Shown piece after piece: positions 25,657 to 34,783 of a DNA stretch of 54,603 nt (within the stretch, counting starts at the first letter, position 1; each line of letters opens with the position of its first letter). This stretch comes from Ignavibacteria bacterium (lineage in GTDB: Bacteria; Bacteroidota; Ignavibacteria; Kapaibacteriales; UBA2268), in NCBI GenBank assembly GCA_016844745.1, contig JAERMQ010000040.1, positions 1-54,603 on the forward strand, given 5' to 3'. The notes beneath the pieces were generated by a model. The model had not been told where the DNA came from. It saw nothing but the letters and a program-made list of their open reading frames with translations, and searched no databases. The translations under genes and the position numbers were made by a program.

Positions 25657-27243
25657 ATGAGCATGTTTATTAAGGCTTTGATAATTGAAGATTCTGAAAT
25701 TGATACTAAACTGATTATTAATGAGATGAAATTAGGCGGTTTGGAAGCTGATTTCAAAAGAGTAGATAGTTTGCCAAAAATCCGGGAAGAATTGATAAAC
25801 AATCAATGGGATGTTATAATTGCTGATTATCTTCTATCAGGCTTTAATGGTTTAGATGCACTTAAATTAGTAAAATCGATGAATTGTGATACTCCATTTA
25901 TGCTTGTTTCAGGTGCCGTAGAAGAATCATTAATTGTCGAAGCCATGAAATCCGGCGCAAATGACTGCTTTATAAAAGGTAAACTTCTGCGCCTTGCACC
26001 TGCAATAATGAGGGCAATCGAAGAAACCGACCTTAGAAAAAAACAAAAACAATATGATGAACTCGAGAAGAAAGTAGAAGAAAGGACATCATTGCTTATT
26101 AAGGCAAATGAGCAATTGCAGAGGGAAATAAATGAGCGAATCCTGACAGAAAAACAATTGAAGAAAACGGAATTGCATTTTAAAAAGATATTTGAATTCA
26201 GTCCAATAGGAATCTCAATTTCAAGAATGACCGATAGGATAATAATTGATATTAATAATAGCTTTCTGAAATTACTCGGATATGAAAAAGAGGAAATCAT
26301 AGGAAAAGATGTTGAGGAATTGAATATTTGGGTGGATATGGAGCTAAGGGAAAGATTAATTGAAAGAGCTTTCGAACTTCCATCGGTAAAAAGTAATGAA
26401 GTTAGATTCAGGAAAAAAAACGGCGAGATTATTTATACCTTAATGAATGTTGAGCTAATAGTATTCGAAGAAGATTCACCCTGGATTATCTTCATGGTTA
26501 ATGATAATACCGACAGGGCAAAAGCGCACCTGGAATTGGCTAATGCCCTTAATACCCAAACTCAATTGAATGCTCTTAAAACAAAATTCATATCAATGAT
26601 TTCGCACGAATTCCGCACTCCACTGACAACCATTATGCTTTCAACCGATTTATTAAAGAGGTATTCCGATAAATGGGAGGAAAGTGAGAAAAATAAGCAT
26701 TTCCAAAGAATTCAGGATACTATTTTAAAAATGACCCAGTCTATGGAACAAATACTGATATTCAGCAAGATTGAGTCAGGGAAATTCGAACTTCATATTG
26801 AGAATATTGACCTATACGGTTTTGCTTCTTCGATTATTGAAGACATAGGTTTTAATTATGGTAATGACCCATCTATTAATATTTCGGTTGATGAAGATTG
26901 TTATGAAATCAATGCTGATGAGAACCTGCTTGGATTGATACTTACTAATCTCCTTAATAATGCTGTAAAATATTCTCCTAAAGGCACATTAATTGATATG
27001 AAAGTTTACACCGAAAACGATAATGTTAAATTTGTCATATCCGATAATGGTATAGGAATACCATCGGATGATATACCTAATTTATTTAAAACTTTTTACC
27101 GGGCATCGAACGTCGGTCCTATAGATGGTTATGGACTTGGCTTATCTATTGTCCGGAAGTGTGTGACTGAACATGGAGGGAATATTAACGTTGAAAGCAA
27201 GCTTGGATTAGGGACAATTTTTACTTTCACATTACCAAAATAG
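25657..27243 (+). CDS. Hybrid sensor: receiver-PAS-histidine kinase
   Basis: A soluble protein of 528 residues from the ATG at 25657 (an upstream TTG adds five residues). Order: receiver domain (about 3-120, acceptor D57 in IIADYLLSGF, conserved lysine in CFIKG), coiled coil (about 130-175), PAS domain (about 177-295, with FEFSPIGISISRM and MVNDNTDR), HisKA with intact H317 in ISHEFRTPL, and HATPase with N-box LLNNAVKY, SDNGIGIP and GLGLSIV. This is a complete kinase, in contrast to the fusion at 10134. With an N-terminal receiver and no transmembrane helix it probably acts inside a phosphorelay. No output regulator is adjacent. Confidence 0.92.
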   Translation: MSMFIKALIIEDSEIDTKLIINEMKLGGLEADFKRVDSLPKIREELINNQWDVIIADYLLSGFNGLDALKLVKSMNCDTPFMLVSGAVEESLIVEAMKSGANDCFIKGKLLRLAPAIMRAIEETDLRKKQKQYDELEKKVEERTSLLIKANEQLQREINERILTEKQLKKTELHFKKIFEFSPIGISISRMTDRIIIDINNSFLKLLGYEKEEIIGKDVEELNIWVDMELRERLIERAFELPSVKSNEVRFRKKNGEIIYTLMNVELIVFEEDSPWIIFMVNDNTDRAKAHLELANALNTQTQLNALKTKFISMISHEFRTPLTTIMLSTDLLKRYSDKWEESEKNKHFQRIQDTILKMTQSMEQILIFSKIESGKFELHIENIDLYGFASSIIEDIGFNYGNDPSINISVDEDCYEINADENLLGLILTNLLNNAVKYSPKGTLIDMKVYTENDNVKFVISDNGIGIPSDDIPNLFKTFYRASNVGPIDGYGLGLSIVRKCVTEHGGNINVESKLGLGTIFTFTLPK

Positions 27244-27307
27244 TATTACAAGAAAATTTCATAAGCCTTTATTCGTCAATAGTTTTTTTTATAAGCATTA
27301 AACTTGA

Positions 27308-28951
27308 ATGAATTATTGTGCTAATCCTGATTTACTTTTGTTAAATAATAGTAATACGATACCAATTCACTTCCTGAAATTAGTAATGGGTGTGGATAAT
27401 ATACAATTATTCCTCATTAAATTGATTAGAAAATCATTTACTTTAATTTATATTTTTTCCAATCTATTCTTATTAAATACTGAAAGTTTAGCCGAAGATT
27501 CCAAGGATTTAAAAGTAAGGCTTCCCGACAATATAAACTCATATCCCAAAGTTTTGCAACCTGTTGTTAACCTCAACGGAAATGAGATATTCTTCGATAG
27601 GAAGGAACATCCTCATAATACCGGTGGAATTAAGGATAAAGATGAAATATGGTATTCCTATAAGTTATCCGGTAATGGTTGGAGCGAACCTGAAATTTTA
27701 TCCGGATTGAATACCGAAAGTTCAGATGTTATCTTTACTTTATTGCCCGATGGAAAGAAAGCGCTTGCCTGGACTTCATATTTAGTAAATGGTGAAAAAA
27801 AATACGGCTTCTGTTTTATAACAAAATACGGGAAGGAATGGGGAAATCCCGTACCTTTGAATATTAAAAATTTTTATAACAAGTCGCCGTACTTTTATGC
27901 ATCATTATCCGATGACGAGCAATTCTTTATCATGTCACTTGAACGGGATGACAGCTTCGGCAATCTTGACCTGTATATTTCAGTGCGGGAAACAAATTCC
28001 GACAATTGGTCGGAACCATTAAACCTTGGTTCAGAAATCAATACAACCGGAATGGAATCCGCTCCATACATTGCTTATGATGGGAAATCGCTTTATTTTT
28101 CATCTAACGGAAGAGGAGGATTTGGAGGTATGGATTTATTTGTTTCAAAACAAATCGGTGATAGCTGGAGGCATTGGAGTGAACCTGGAAATCTCGAAAG
28201 GTCAATCAATTCGAAATTTGATGAAAATAGCGTCTGGCTTAGCGCTTTGGGTGATACAATTTATTATATTTCAGCAGATACAATTAATTTTCAAGGAATA
28301 TATTATTCTCCCTTACCTAAGCAGTTTCAACCGGATAAATATATGATATTAAAAGGAAATGTTCGTATTGATACCAATTTTTCAAAATCGAATTTATCTT
28401 TAGGAAATTATACTATTTTCAACGGTTGCGAAAATGACAAATTCGGAATTCCTGACAAATTTGAATATAATTTTAATGATACATTTGTCAGAATTATCCA
28501 TCCTGATAACAACTGTTTTTCAATTAAAGCCGAAGGATTCGCCGGTTATAATGAAAAATTTATTATCAATTCTGAAAATTCATCAATTCAGGAATCTACA
28601 TTTTATCTCAAACCGAATATAGATAACGACGAGCCATTTCTCAGCATTTATTTTGATTTTGATTCGGATTCTATATCCTATGACATGTTAAAGTTAATTA
28701 AAGAAAAAGTTGAATCAATAACCCTGAAAAATAATTTTGATATTGAAATATTAGGTTATGCAGATGAGCAGGGTAGTTTGTTATATAATTTTGAGCTGTC
28801 CCGGAGACGTGCAGAAAATGTCGGTAAAGAGATAATAAAAGCCGGAATCAATTCAACGAAAATCCATACCTATGGAAAAGGGGTGCTAAACATTAACCAA
28901 CCATCTGAAAAAAAACGCAGAGCTGATATTTTCAAAAGAGAAAAAAAGTAA
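27308..28951 (+). CDS. OmpA-family protein with PD40/WD40-like propeller
   Basis: An envelope protein of up to 547 residues. A more natural start may be the ATG at 27386 (521 residues), which puts a signal sequence (SFTLIYIFSNLFLLNTES) close to the N-terminus. Residues about 75-340 carry PD40-type beta-propeller repeats such as IAYDGKSLYFSSNGRGGFGG and FITKYGKEWGNPVPLN. The C-terminal ~110 residues are an OmpA peptidoglycan-binding domain: IYFDFDSDSISYD, then ILGYADEQGS with the binding aspartate, and LSRRRAENV. Such proteins anchor outer-membrane machines, including T9SS-associated ones (PorE-like), to the cell wall. A carboxypeptidase-like middle strand region is possible. Linkage to T9SS is inference. 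Confidence 0.82.
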   Translation: MNYCANPDLLLLNNSNTIPIHFLKLVMGVDNIQLFLIKLIRKSFTLIYIFSNLFLLNTESLAEDSKDLKVRLPDNINSYPKVLQPVVNLNGNEIFFDRKEHPHNTGGIKDKDEIWYSYKLSGNGWSEPEILSGLNTESSDVIFTLLPDGKKALAWTSYLVNGEKKYGFCFITKYGKEWGNPVPLNIKNFYNKSPYFYASLSDDEQFFIMSLERDDSFGNLDLYISVRETNSDNWSEPLNLGSEINTTGMESAPYIAYDGKSLYFSSNGRGGFGGMDLFVSKQIGDSWRHWSEPGNLERSINSKFDENSVWLSALGDTIYYISADTINFQGIYYSPLPKQFQPDKYMILKGNVRIDTNFSKSNLSLGNYTIFNGCENDKFGIPDKFEYNFNDTFVRIIHPDNNCFSIKAEGFAGYNEKFIINSENSSIQESTFYLKPNIDNDEPFLSIYFDFDSDSISYDMLKLIKEKVESITLKNNFDIEILGYADEQGSLLYNFELSRRRAENVGKEIIKAGINSTKIHTYGKGVLNINQPSEKKRRADIFKREKK

Positions 28952-28968
28952 CTGTATCAGAATTTACT

Positions 28969-29000
28969 TTAAGATTCTTCGCTTCGCACCTAATGACACT
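28969..29000. repeat. Half copy of family A repeat (A6)
   Basis: AAGATTCTTCGCTTCGCACC followed by TAATGACA matches a family A right arm; the left arm is absent. It lies 20 bases after the OmpA-family stop. Confidence 0.6.
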
Positions 29001-29037
29001 TTATAACAAAATGAGGTTTAAGTAAATGAAATAATTG

Positions 29038-29135
29038 AATTTACCACTCCCTACCCCCTCCTAAAATAGTAGGGGATTTTAAAGACTTTTTTCTTATCTC
29101 CTCCTATTTTAGGAGGGGGTAGGGGATGGTAAATT
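29038..29135. repeat. Family D palindromic repeat
   Basis: Arms of 32 bases (29038-29069 and 29104-29135) pair with two mismatches over a 34-base spacer. The core is CTACCCCCTCCTAAAATAG. It lies between the convergent OmpA-family and TPR genes, so it may serve as a two-way terminator. It is distinct from families A-C but shares their C-rich/G-rich arm design with B and C. Confidence 0.9.
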
Positions 29136-29227
29136 TGTTCATTTCTTTGTCAGTGAAAGCTTGCTTTTACTTTTGCCTCAGAATGACAATCTTGCACATT
29201 TTATTATTATTCAGAATTCTTCTTTTA

Positions 29228-30523
29228 TCATTTTTTAACATACAACGACTTTAAAGCCTTATCAAAAACTTTCTCAAAATATCCGTATTGCTTTTCGGTT
29301 GATTGGAAATATCCATAGACTATATCGTCACCTTTAACTACAATCATTTCCAATAGCCTCATTGGCGGATAATCTTCTTTAATTCGCATATATGATTCAA
29401 TAATAGTCCCATTCCAATCGCCGGCATGGAATGACTTTTCGGATAGTATAGTGTAGTTAGTATAATTTTCAGCATTTTTCAATGCACTCCCTTTCCAGAA
29501 ATTTATTATTTCGGGTGGAGTTTTTATGGGATATAATTTGGATAGACCTCTTTGACTTACAAGCCTTACACCTGTTACATACGGGTCATTAATATTTAAG
29601 ACAGGCTCGTAAGCAATTAATAATTCTGAAATATTTTCATCGATATGTCTGCATGAATGCCAGCCTTCCGGTAGGCTTATATAATAAGATTCGGTTGAGT
29701 CGTTGTAAGTTTTAAAGGGAATATTATCGATTGGCAGGTATTTATTTCCTGATTTTTTATTTAATAATTGGCGGTCGGCTTCAGCACTGTCCTTCTTTCC
29801 TATTTTATCATAAGCTACTGCCCTGTTATTCAAAGCTTCATCATCGTTCGGGTCTAATTGATAAGCTTTGGAATAATCTTTAATAGCTTTTTCATAATCT
29901 TTGTTCTTATAATAGGCATTACCGCGACTATAATACACTTTTGAGTTCTTCATCCCATATTCGATTGTCTTTGTGTAATCCTCTGCTGATTTTGCATATT
30001 CCCTTTGTTTATAATATACACCAGCCCTCTGATAATAAATTGCAGGATTTTTAGCATCGAGTTCCTGGGCTTTGTTCAAATCGGCAAGCGCTTTTTCGAA
30101 CACAAGGAGTGAGGCATAAGTAGTTCCACGGTTAATATAAGCTTCTGAGAAGTTGGAATCCAGTTCGAGGGCTTTATTGAAGTCAAGGATGGCATTATCA
30201 TATTGTCCGACGTAATGAATTGCAAGACCACGATTATTCCATGCATCAGCACGTTCGGGAGCCAATTCGATGGTTTTGGAGAAGTCCATTGCAGCGCTGT
30301 CGAAAACATTTTTGAAAAGATAAGCCTGTCCACGGTTGAAATAAGCGCCGGCATTACTCGGATTTTTATTTATTACTTTGGAGAATGATTTTATTGCATC
30401 ATCGAACTTTGCTTTCATCATCGCTTGTTCGCCCTTGGCATACCAGATTTCTTCCTGAGCGAAAGAGGTAGAGATAATGGCAATAAACAGATAAAGAATG
30501 ATTCTTATTTTATATAATTTCAT
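29228..30523 (-). CDS. Secreted tetratricopeptide repeat protein
   Basis: From the ATG at 30523 the protein has 431 residues (a GTG two codons earlier is possible). A signal peptide (residues 1-22, cut after SFAQ) is followed by about seven TPRs (25-260), with consensus phrases such as AYFNRGQAYLFKNVFDSAAM, AWNNRGLAIHYVGQYDNAIL and YYSRGNAYYKNKDYEKAIKD. The C-terminal ~170 residues form an unassigned domain (YYISLPEGWHSCRHIDENIS and a GDWNGTIIESYMRI stretch) resembling PsbP/DUF1795-like lipid-facing domains. It probably scaffolds a periplasmic or lipoprotein complex; no lipobox is seen. It converges with the OmpA-family gene. Confidence 0.85.
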   Translation of the reverse strand: MKLYKIRIILYLFIAIISTSFAQEEIWYAKGEQAMMKAKFDDAIKSFSKVINKNPSNAGAYFNRGQAYLFKNVFDSAAMDFSKTIELAPERADAWNNRGLAIHYVGQYDNAILDFNKALELDSNFSEAYINRGTTYASLLVFEKALADLNKAQELDAKNPAIYYQRAGVYYKQREYAKSAEDYTKTIEYGMKNSKVYYSRGNAYYKNKDYEKAIKDYSKAYQLDPNDDEALNNRAVAYDKIGKKDSAEADRQLLNKKSGNKYLPIDNIPFKTYNDSTESYYISLPEGWHSCRHIDENISELLIAYEPVLNINDPYVTGVRLVSQRGLSKLYPIKTPPEIINFWKGSALKNAENYTNYTILSEKSFHAGDWNGTIIESYMRIKEDYPPMRLLEMIVVKGDDIVYGYFQSTEKQYGYFEKVFDKALKSLYVKK

Positions 30524-30625
30524 AATCACCGGAACACAAAAAAGTTATTAAAACTAAGCAGGAAAACGAATCACAAGCTGAAATATTTCTTTTTATAATG
30601 ATGAATTTTGAGGCTAAATATTTTT

Positions 30626-31051
30626 TCAATATTCAAAAGGTGTGACTAAATTTAAAGGCTGCCTACCATTGCGTCTGTAGATGTAGAAATCTCTATCAAC
30701 AGTTACAATTTCGTAATATTCTTCTAATTCTGACATTCTGACAATACAGGCATCTGCTAAATCCATCGGTACATCCTTGTATCGTTCCATAAGTAATCTA
30801 AGCCGGGAAACTTCATCACTTAATTTGAAAGCTATTTGAATTGAGCCATTCTCAATCGCATTTAGAAAATTGTCTGCTGCATATAGGTTGATGCGTTTTC
30901 GAAGCATATACACTACTTCGGCTATTACAACTTCACAAGTAAAAACCCGATTTCTGGAAAATGTATCAAAGATATTAATTGCCCATTGATGGTAGTTATC
31001 AGAGGAGTCAAAGAAAGCAATAAAAGCTCCAGTATCTACCAGGTGCTTCAT
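30626..31051 (-). CDS. PIN-domain ribonuclease toxin (VapC-like)
   Basis: A 141-residue PIN-domain protein. The acidic active-site pattern is intact: Asp in HLVDTGAFIAF (residue 6), Glu in VVIAEVVYML (about 45), Asp in MDLADACIVRM (about 99) and Asp in IVTVDRDF (about 117). PIN toxins cleave RNA, usually tRNA or rRNA. It overlaps the upstream 68-residue ORF by 4 bases (ATGA), the classical antitoxin-toxin arrangement. Catalytic residues argue for activity; the RNA target cannot be predicted. Confidence 0.9.
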   Translation of the reverse strand: MKHLVDTGAFIAFFDSSDNYHQWAINIFDTFSRNRVFTCEVVIAEVVYMLRKRINLYAADNFLNAIENGSIQIAFKLSDEVSRLRLLMERYKDVPMDLADACIVRMSELEEYYEIVTVDRDFYIYRRNGRQPLNLVTPFEY

Positions 31052-31254
31052 TCACCAAACCCATCTAAATATTTTTGTTCAATTGACAAATCACCCAATC
31101 CTGAACCAATTTTTGTAATTAAGCGGTTGTTTGCTTTGAAAAACGAATCCGACAAACGCTCCCGACCATTATAAAAATTTTGTTGAGTATTTTTAGTAGT
31201 ATCAATCTTCGATTTATTTTTAACTCTTTTTTGAAGGGTTTTGACTGTTGGCAT
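31048..31254 (-). CDS. Small protein upstream of a PIN toxin, candidate antitoxin
   Basis: A 68-residue ORF with a good ribosome-binding site (GGAG, 5 bases before ATG) whose stop overlaps the PIN start as ATGA. The N-terminal half is basic and polar (LQKRVKNKSK) and the C-terminal half carries LGDLSIEQKYLDGFGE. I recognise none of the usual VapB DNA-binding folds (AbrB, RHH, HTH, Phd). Position and coupling suggest an antitoxin; sequence does not prove it. The AT-rich 31255-31383 gap shows nothing further. Confidence 0.65.
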   Translation of the reverse strand: MPTVKTLQKRVKNKSKIDTTKNTQQNFYNGRERLSDSFFKANNRLITKIGSGLGDLSIEQKYLDGFGE

Positions 31255-31383
31255 TGTAACTCCATAGTTAAGAAATTTAGTATTTAAATTTTATCTATAA
31301 AAAAACTCATTACAAAATTAGAAAGAAATGCAATAAATCACCAAAATATTTTAATTTTCGATGTGACTGGCTTTATTATTACT

Positions 31384-32658
31384 TTACTTAATAAATGTCG
31401 TCTTCCCTGTCATAACAGCAGCGCCTGTCTGTAGGCGATAGAAATAGAGCCCGGCGGCAAGGCTAATTGCATCGAAGGTTTCGGTGTAGGTGCCGGTGTT
31501 GCGCTGCTCGCTGACGATTGTAGCTACCTCGCTGTCGTAAGTGTCGTAAATTGTGAGGCGCACATGGCACGGCTCGGCAAGGGTGAAGCTGATGTTGGTA
31601 GTGGTAGAGAAGGGATTTGGAAAGACTGAAACTGCTCCCTCATCGATTTTTGTATAATCCTCTATGCCGGAAATATCAAGAACACCGCCTTCATGGAAAA
31701 TAATAGCATAGTTACGCCACATATTATTACACCAAAGGTTGCCACTGCTGTCTATTACAAAATTAGTAAAAGTAATATCCTGATATTTAGTTTTGACATT
31801 TGGTATGAATTTTTTCCAATTTATTCCATCGTATTTAATAAGAAAAGTTCCAGCATTTATCCATACGATTGAATTTTTATCGTGTTTAATATTATAAGCC
31901 GCAAAATCGGAAATTCCCGTACTTGATTTATCATAAACATACCAAGTTGTATCATTATATGTATATAGTTTATCACCTGCACCAAACCATTTTTTATTGT
32001 TTTTATCTACTTTACAATAGATTAATGAAGAGGGTAATGGGGAATTGGATGTATCGTATTTAATCCAGCTTGTATCTGTAAATTTGCAAATACCAAATCT
32101 TGTGCTTACCCATTTATTGCCACTGCTGTCAATAGCAATATTATAACATTCGTCATAAATTAGACCAGAGTTTTTTGTTGTATATAAAGTCCAATTTGTG
32201 TCATTATAAAAAGCTAATCCATAACCGGTTGCAAACCATTTATTATTTTTATTATCATTATTAAACATTAATATTCGCCTTTCTTCTTTTAATACAGAAT
32301 TTGAATTATTGAATAGTTTTAAATCAGAAATACCGTCATATAGATATATTCCACCAATACCTTGCATCCAAAAATTTCCTTTTTTATCAAAACTAATTTT
32401 TACAACATGGTCATTTTTTAAACCTATAAACGATGGTTTTATATACGACCATAAAGAATCCTTGAATTGAGTTAAGCCTAAATTTCCTGCAACCCATACT
32501 GAACCATTATTATCTACTGATATATCAACAATTTCGTCGCTTAACTCAACAATAGAATCGTGAGTAAATATTATCCAATAAGGATTACAGAATATTTTAG
32601 TTGAAGATAAAAATATCATAAATAAAAAGAAGCAATATTTAATTGTCCAGTGGCTCAT
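31384..32658 (-). CDS. T9SS-secreted two-component-regulator-type propeller protein
   Basis: A 424-residue secreted protein with an N-terminal signal segment (about 5-24). Residues about 30-320 are propeller repeats of the reg_prop type: VDNNGSVWVAGNLGLTQF, SSGNKWVSTRFGICKF and DKNNKKWFGAGDKLYTY. A T9SS type A sorting domain occupies the last ~85 residues (VSVFPNPFSTTTNISF, LTIYDTYDSEVATIV, AAGLYFYRLQTGA). By hand count the coding bases of that domain (31441-31620) are about 55% GC, while most of the propeller is about 23-37%. The sorting domain therefore looks acquired or recombined separately. The gene lies between two toxin-antitoxin-like loci. Confidence 0.87.
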   Translation of the reverse strand: MSHWTIKYCFFLFMIFLSSTKIFCNPYWIIFTHDSIVELSDEIVDISVDNNGSVWVAGNLGLTQFKDSLWSYIKPSFIGLKNDHVVKISFDKKGNFWMQGIGGIYLYDGISDLKLFNNSNSVLKEERRILMFNNDNKNNKWFATGYGLAFYNDTNWTLYTTKNSGLIYDECYNIAIDSSGNKWVSTRFGICKFTDTSWIKYDTSNSPLPSSLIYCKVDKNNKKWFGAGDKLYTYNDTTWYVYDKSSTGISDFAAYNIKHDKNSIVWINAGTFLIKYDGINWKKFIPNVKTKYQDITFTNFVIDSSGNLWCNNMWRNYAIIFHEGGVLDISGIEDYTKIDEGAVSVFPNPFSTTTNISFTLAEPCHVRLTIYDTYDSEVATIVSEQRNTGTYTETFDAISLAAGLYFYRLQTGAAVMTGKTTFIK

Positions 32659-32668
32659 AGTTGAATGA

Positions 32669-32839
32669 TTATTTATTCAAAGTTGTCCTGATAAAAGATA
32701 AGATATATTCCATAGCTTCGGATGTAACCTCTGATATCAAACTCTGGATTACATTTTTTTCGCTGCCATTATGAAAATATTTCGGATAGGTTTGAACATA
32801 CTGCCAGTTATTATGTTGGATGTTATCATGAAGGTTGCT
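32669..32839 (-). pseudogene. C-terminal remnant of a TumE/DUF6516-like toxin
   Basis: On the minus strand an open frame without its own start encodes about 56 residues, including HDNIQHNNWQYVQTYPKYFH and then NGSEKNVIQS. This resembles the conserved (Y/W)DN-H ... TFPHHxH-G-E ... S segment of TumE/DUF6516 toxins. The ATGA overlap expected at the antitoxin stop is present, but its ATG opens a different frame that ends after 26 codons. The N-terminal part is missing, so the toxin appears deleted and frameshifted. Family assignment rests on a short stretch. Confidence 0.5.
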
Positions 32840-33113
32840 TCAGGTATTCATTTATCTCATCAATCCTGTAAGAAAATAAATCGAACTTTTTGAAATCATC
32901 CATAGCAGCCGATTCTTCGACAGTACCATTGAAAAATAAATTTTCGAATTCCTCTATCGTGTTTATTTGATATTTCAACTTCATTGAAAGCAACTCGAAT
33001 TCATATTCTTTCAATTTTCTTTCCAGATAATACCTTATACTCTCGTTAAGAAATAAATCGGGTGCTTGTCCCAATTTAATTGAAATATCCTTTATTGTAT
33101 CAGTATGATTCAT
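32826..33113 (-). CDS. Antitoxin-like protein paired with the TumE-like remnant
   Basis: A 95-residue, mostly helical, acidic protein with no signal peptide. The pattern LERKLKEYEFELLSMKLKY followed by QINTIEEFENLFFNG and a C-terminal segment with regularly spaced acidic and aromatic residues resembles the small antitoxins encoded next to DUF6516 (TumE-like) toxins. The decayed toxin follows immediately. It may be an orphan antitoxin that survives after loss of its toxin. Gene reality is moderately supported; family assignment is weaker. Confidence 0.6.
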   Translation of the reverse strand: MNHTDTIKDISIKLGQAPDLFLNESIRYYLERKLKEYEFELLSMKLKYQINTIEEFENLFFNGTVEESAAMDDFKKFDLFSYRIDEINEYLKQPS

Positions 33114-33319
33114 ATTCAGTACTCTTTTTTATTTTATTACGAAGTTACTGAAAAAATATTTCTTATAATGTAAAATATTGAAACGAATAATATATCGATT
33201 GTGATTATTATTGTTTATTCATTCGGAATTTTTTTTTAAATTAGCGTTATTTATTTATTTGAAAATGTTGATTTTATTTAAATTTCTTAAAATTTTAATC
33301 GAATAGTTAAGAAGGAACC

Positions 33320-33556
33320 ATGGGCAATAGCTCCGACATAAAGAAAGGTTATAAAAGCGCTCTTCTAATATTCATCCTGACCGATTTGGCTGGTGGCATA
33401 ATATTCGGAGTGATTTACTTATTAACAAGAAACAATTGGATGCTGATTCCGGCTATTGTATTCCTATTGTCGGCTATCGCAATCCCTTATGTATTGTCCT
33501 ATTTCATGAAGAAAATCGATTCAATAACTGAAAATCAAAATATTACTAAAGAGTAA
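33320..33556 (+). CDS. Small two-helix membrane protein
   Basis: A 78-residue protein with two predicted membrane helices (about 15-35 and 41-62) and a short charged tail. It has a strong ribosome-binding site, GAAGGA, and ends 3 bases before the MEMO-family gene, so the two are cotranscribed. I recognise no family. The 206-base upstream region shared with the divergent antitoxin-like gene is AT-rich. Confidence 0.75.
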   Translation: MGNSSDIKKGYKSALLIFILTDLAGGIIFGVIYLLTRNNWMLIPAIVFLLSAIAIPYVLSYFMKKIDSITENQNITKE

Positions 33557-33559
33557 AAT

Positions 33560-34783
33560 ATGGATATAAATTTACCTATACCCATGATTAGGGAAGATAT
33601 AGTTGCCGAAATTGTCGAGCAGGACGATAAGAAATATGTTATTTTCTCCGACCCGGAAGGATATGCAGAGCAGCCTGTCGTACTGCCGATAGAGCTTATT
33701 CCGGTACTCCAGATGTTCGATGGGAAAAAAACTTTCTTCGAATTAGCAACGGATTTAAAAGACGAATCGGGTGAAGAACCTGATTTAACAGCTATAATAA
33801 GCCTGGTGCATTATCTCGATATGATGGGATATATGGATAGTCTTGAATTCAACGATATGCGAAAATATTTCGATGATTATAAGCAATCTTCTATCCGCCC
33901 CCCGTACTGTTCCGGTGTTTCCTATTCCAACGACCCTATAGAGCTGGCTCAGGAAATTGAAAACATTCTGAATACCATACCGGGCGATGGTATTAAAACA
34001 TCCGCAGTAGCATTGATATCGCCTCATATCGATTTTATGATTGGCAGGAAGGCTTATGAAAATTATTCAGCTTGTTACCGGGCTTTAGCCGGAACCGATG
34101 CCGACTTATTCGTAATCTTGGGAACAGCCCACAAAAGAAACAGCGACTATTTTATGTTTACCGAAAAAGATTTCCAAACTCCACTTGGTAATATTAAAAC
34201 TGATAAAAGTATAATTGCCGAAATAAGGAAAAATTTATCTTTTGAAATGACTATTGATGATTTGGCGCATCTTTCGGAACATTCCATTGAAATTCAAGCC
34301 GTACTCATTCAGGCATTATTCAAGAACAGGGATATTACTATTTTACCTGTCCTTATTGGTTCGCTTCATGATGATATGATGGCAAGCCGCCAGCCATCTG
34401 AAAATCCGAGATTTACCGAATATCTTGATAAAATAAAAGATGCGATAAGAGTTTCAGGTAAAAAAGCTGCATACATTGCAAGCGTTGACTTTGCCCACAT
34501 CGGCAGGCGTTTCGAAAACGATTTCGATGCCGAACCTATTCTTCCCTTCCTCGAAAAAGAAGATATGAAACTAATAAATTATTTAGCCAATTGTGACCAT
34601 AAAGCATTTTTTGAAGAAATCACTAAAGTACAAAACCACAGAAATATCTGCGGGGTTTCCCCGATTTATGCTATGCTCGAAATATTAAAGCCAAAAGAAG
34701 GTGTATTCCTGCGATATAATCAGTGGAATGATAAGGAAACAGCTTCGGCAGTATCATTTGCATCCTTAGCTTTTTATGAATAA
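33560..34783 (+). CDS. MEMO-family (AmmeMemoRadiSam system B) protein with extra N-terminal domain
   Basis: A 407-residue protein. Residues about 135-407 match the MEMO1/AmmB family, related to extradiol dioxygenases: ISPHIDFMIG with a metal-binding His, VILGTAHKRNSDYF, EHSIEIQAVLIQAL, ASVDFAHIGRRF and a C-terminal CGVSPIYAML. The first ~130 residues are an additional domain (VLPIELIPVLQMFDGKKTFF, then LVHYLDMMGYMDS) reminiscent of PqqD-like peptide-binding folds. Partners named for the system (AMMECR1 domain, radical SAM enzyme) are not in the window. It is preceded at 3 bases by the small membrane protein gene and overlaps tilS by 8 bases. The catalytic function of bacterial members is not settled. 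Confidence 0.88.
   Translation: MDINLPIPMIREDIVAEIVEQDDKKYVIFSDPEGYAEQPVVLPIELIPVLQMFDGKKTFFELATDLKDESGEEPDLTAIISLVHYLDMMGYMDSLEFNDMRKYFDDYKQSSIRPPYCSGVSYSNDPIELAQEIENILNTIPGDGIKTSAVALISPHIDFMIGRKAYENYSACYRALAGTDADLFVILGTAHKRNSDYFMFTEKDFQTPLGNIKTDKSIIAEIRKNLSFEMTIDDLAHLSEHSIEIQAVLIQALFKNRDITILPVLIGSLHDDMMASRQPSENPRFTEYLDKIKDAIRVSGKKAAYIASVDFAHIGRRFENDFDAEPILPFLEKEDMKLINYLANCDHKAFFEEITKVQNHRNICGVSPIYAMLEILKPKEGVFLRYNQWNDKETASAVSFASLAFYE

Noticed and set aside
25827..26300. 157-residue minus-strand ORF in the hybrid kinase gene
   Set aside because: Serine/phenylalanine-rich mirror of a lysine/glutamate-rich coding strand; a typical antisense shadow.
27308..28951. OmpA/PD40 gene as proof of a T9SS apparatus locus
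   Set aside because: None of the porK-N, sprA or similar genes is adjacent; only T9SS substrates are demonstrated in this window.
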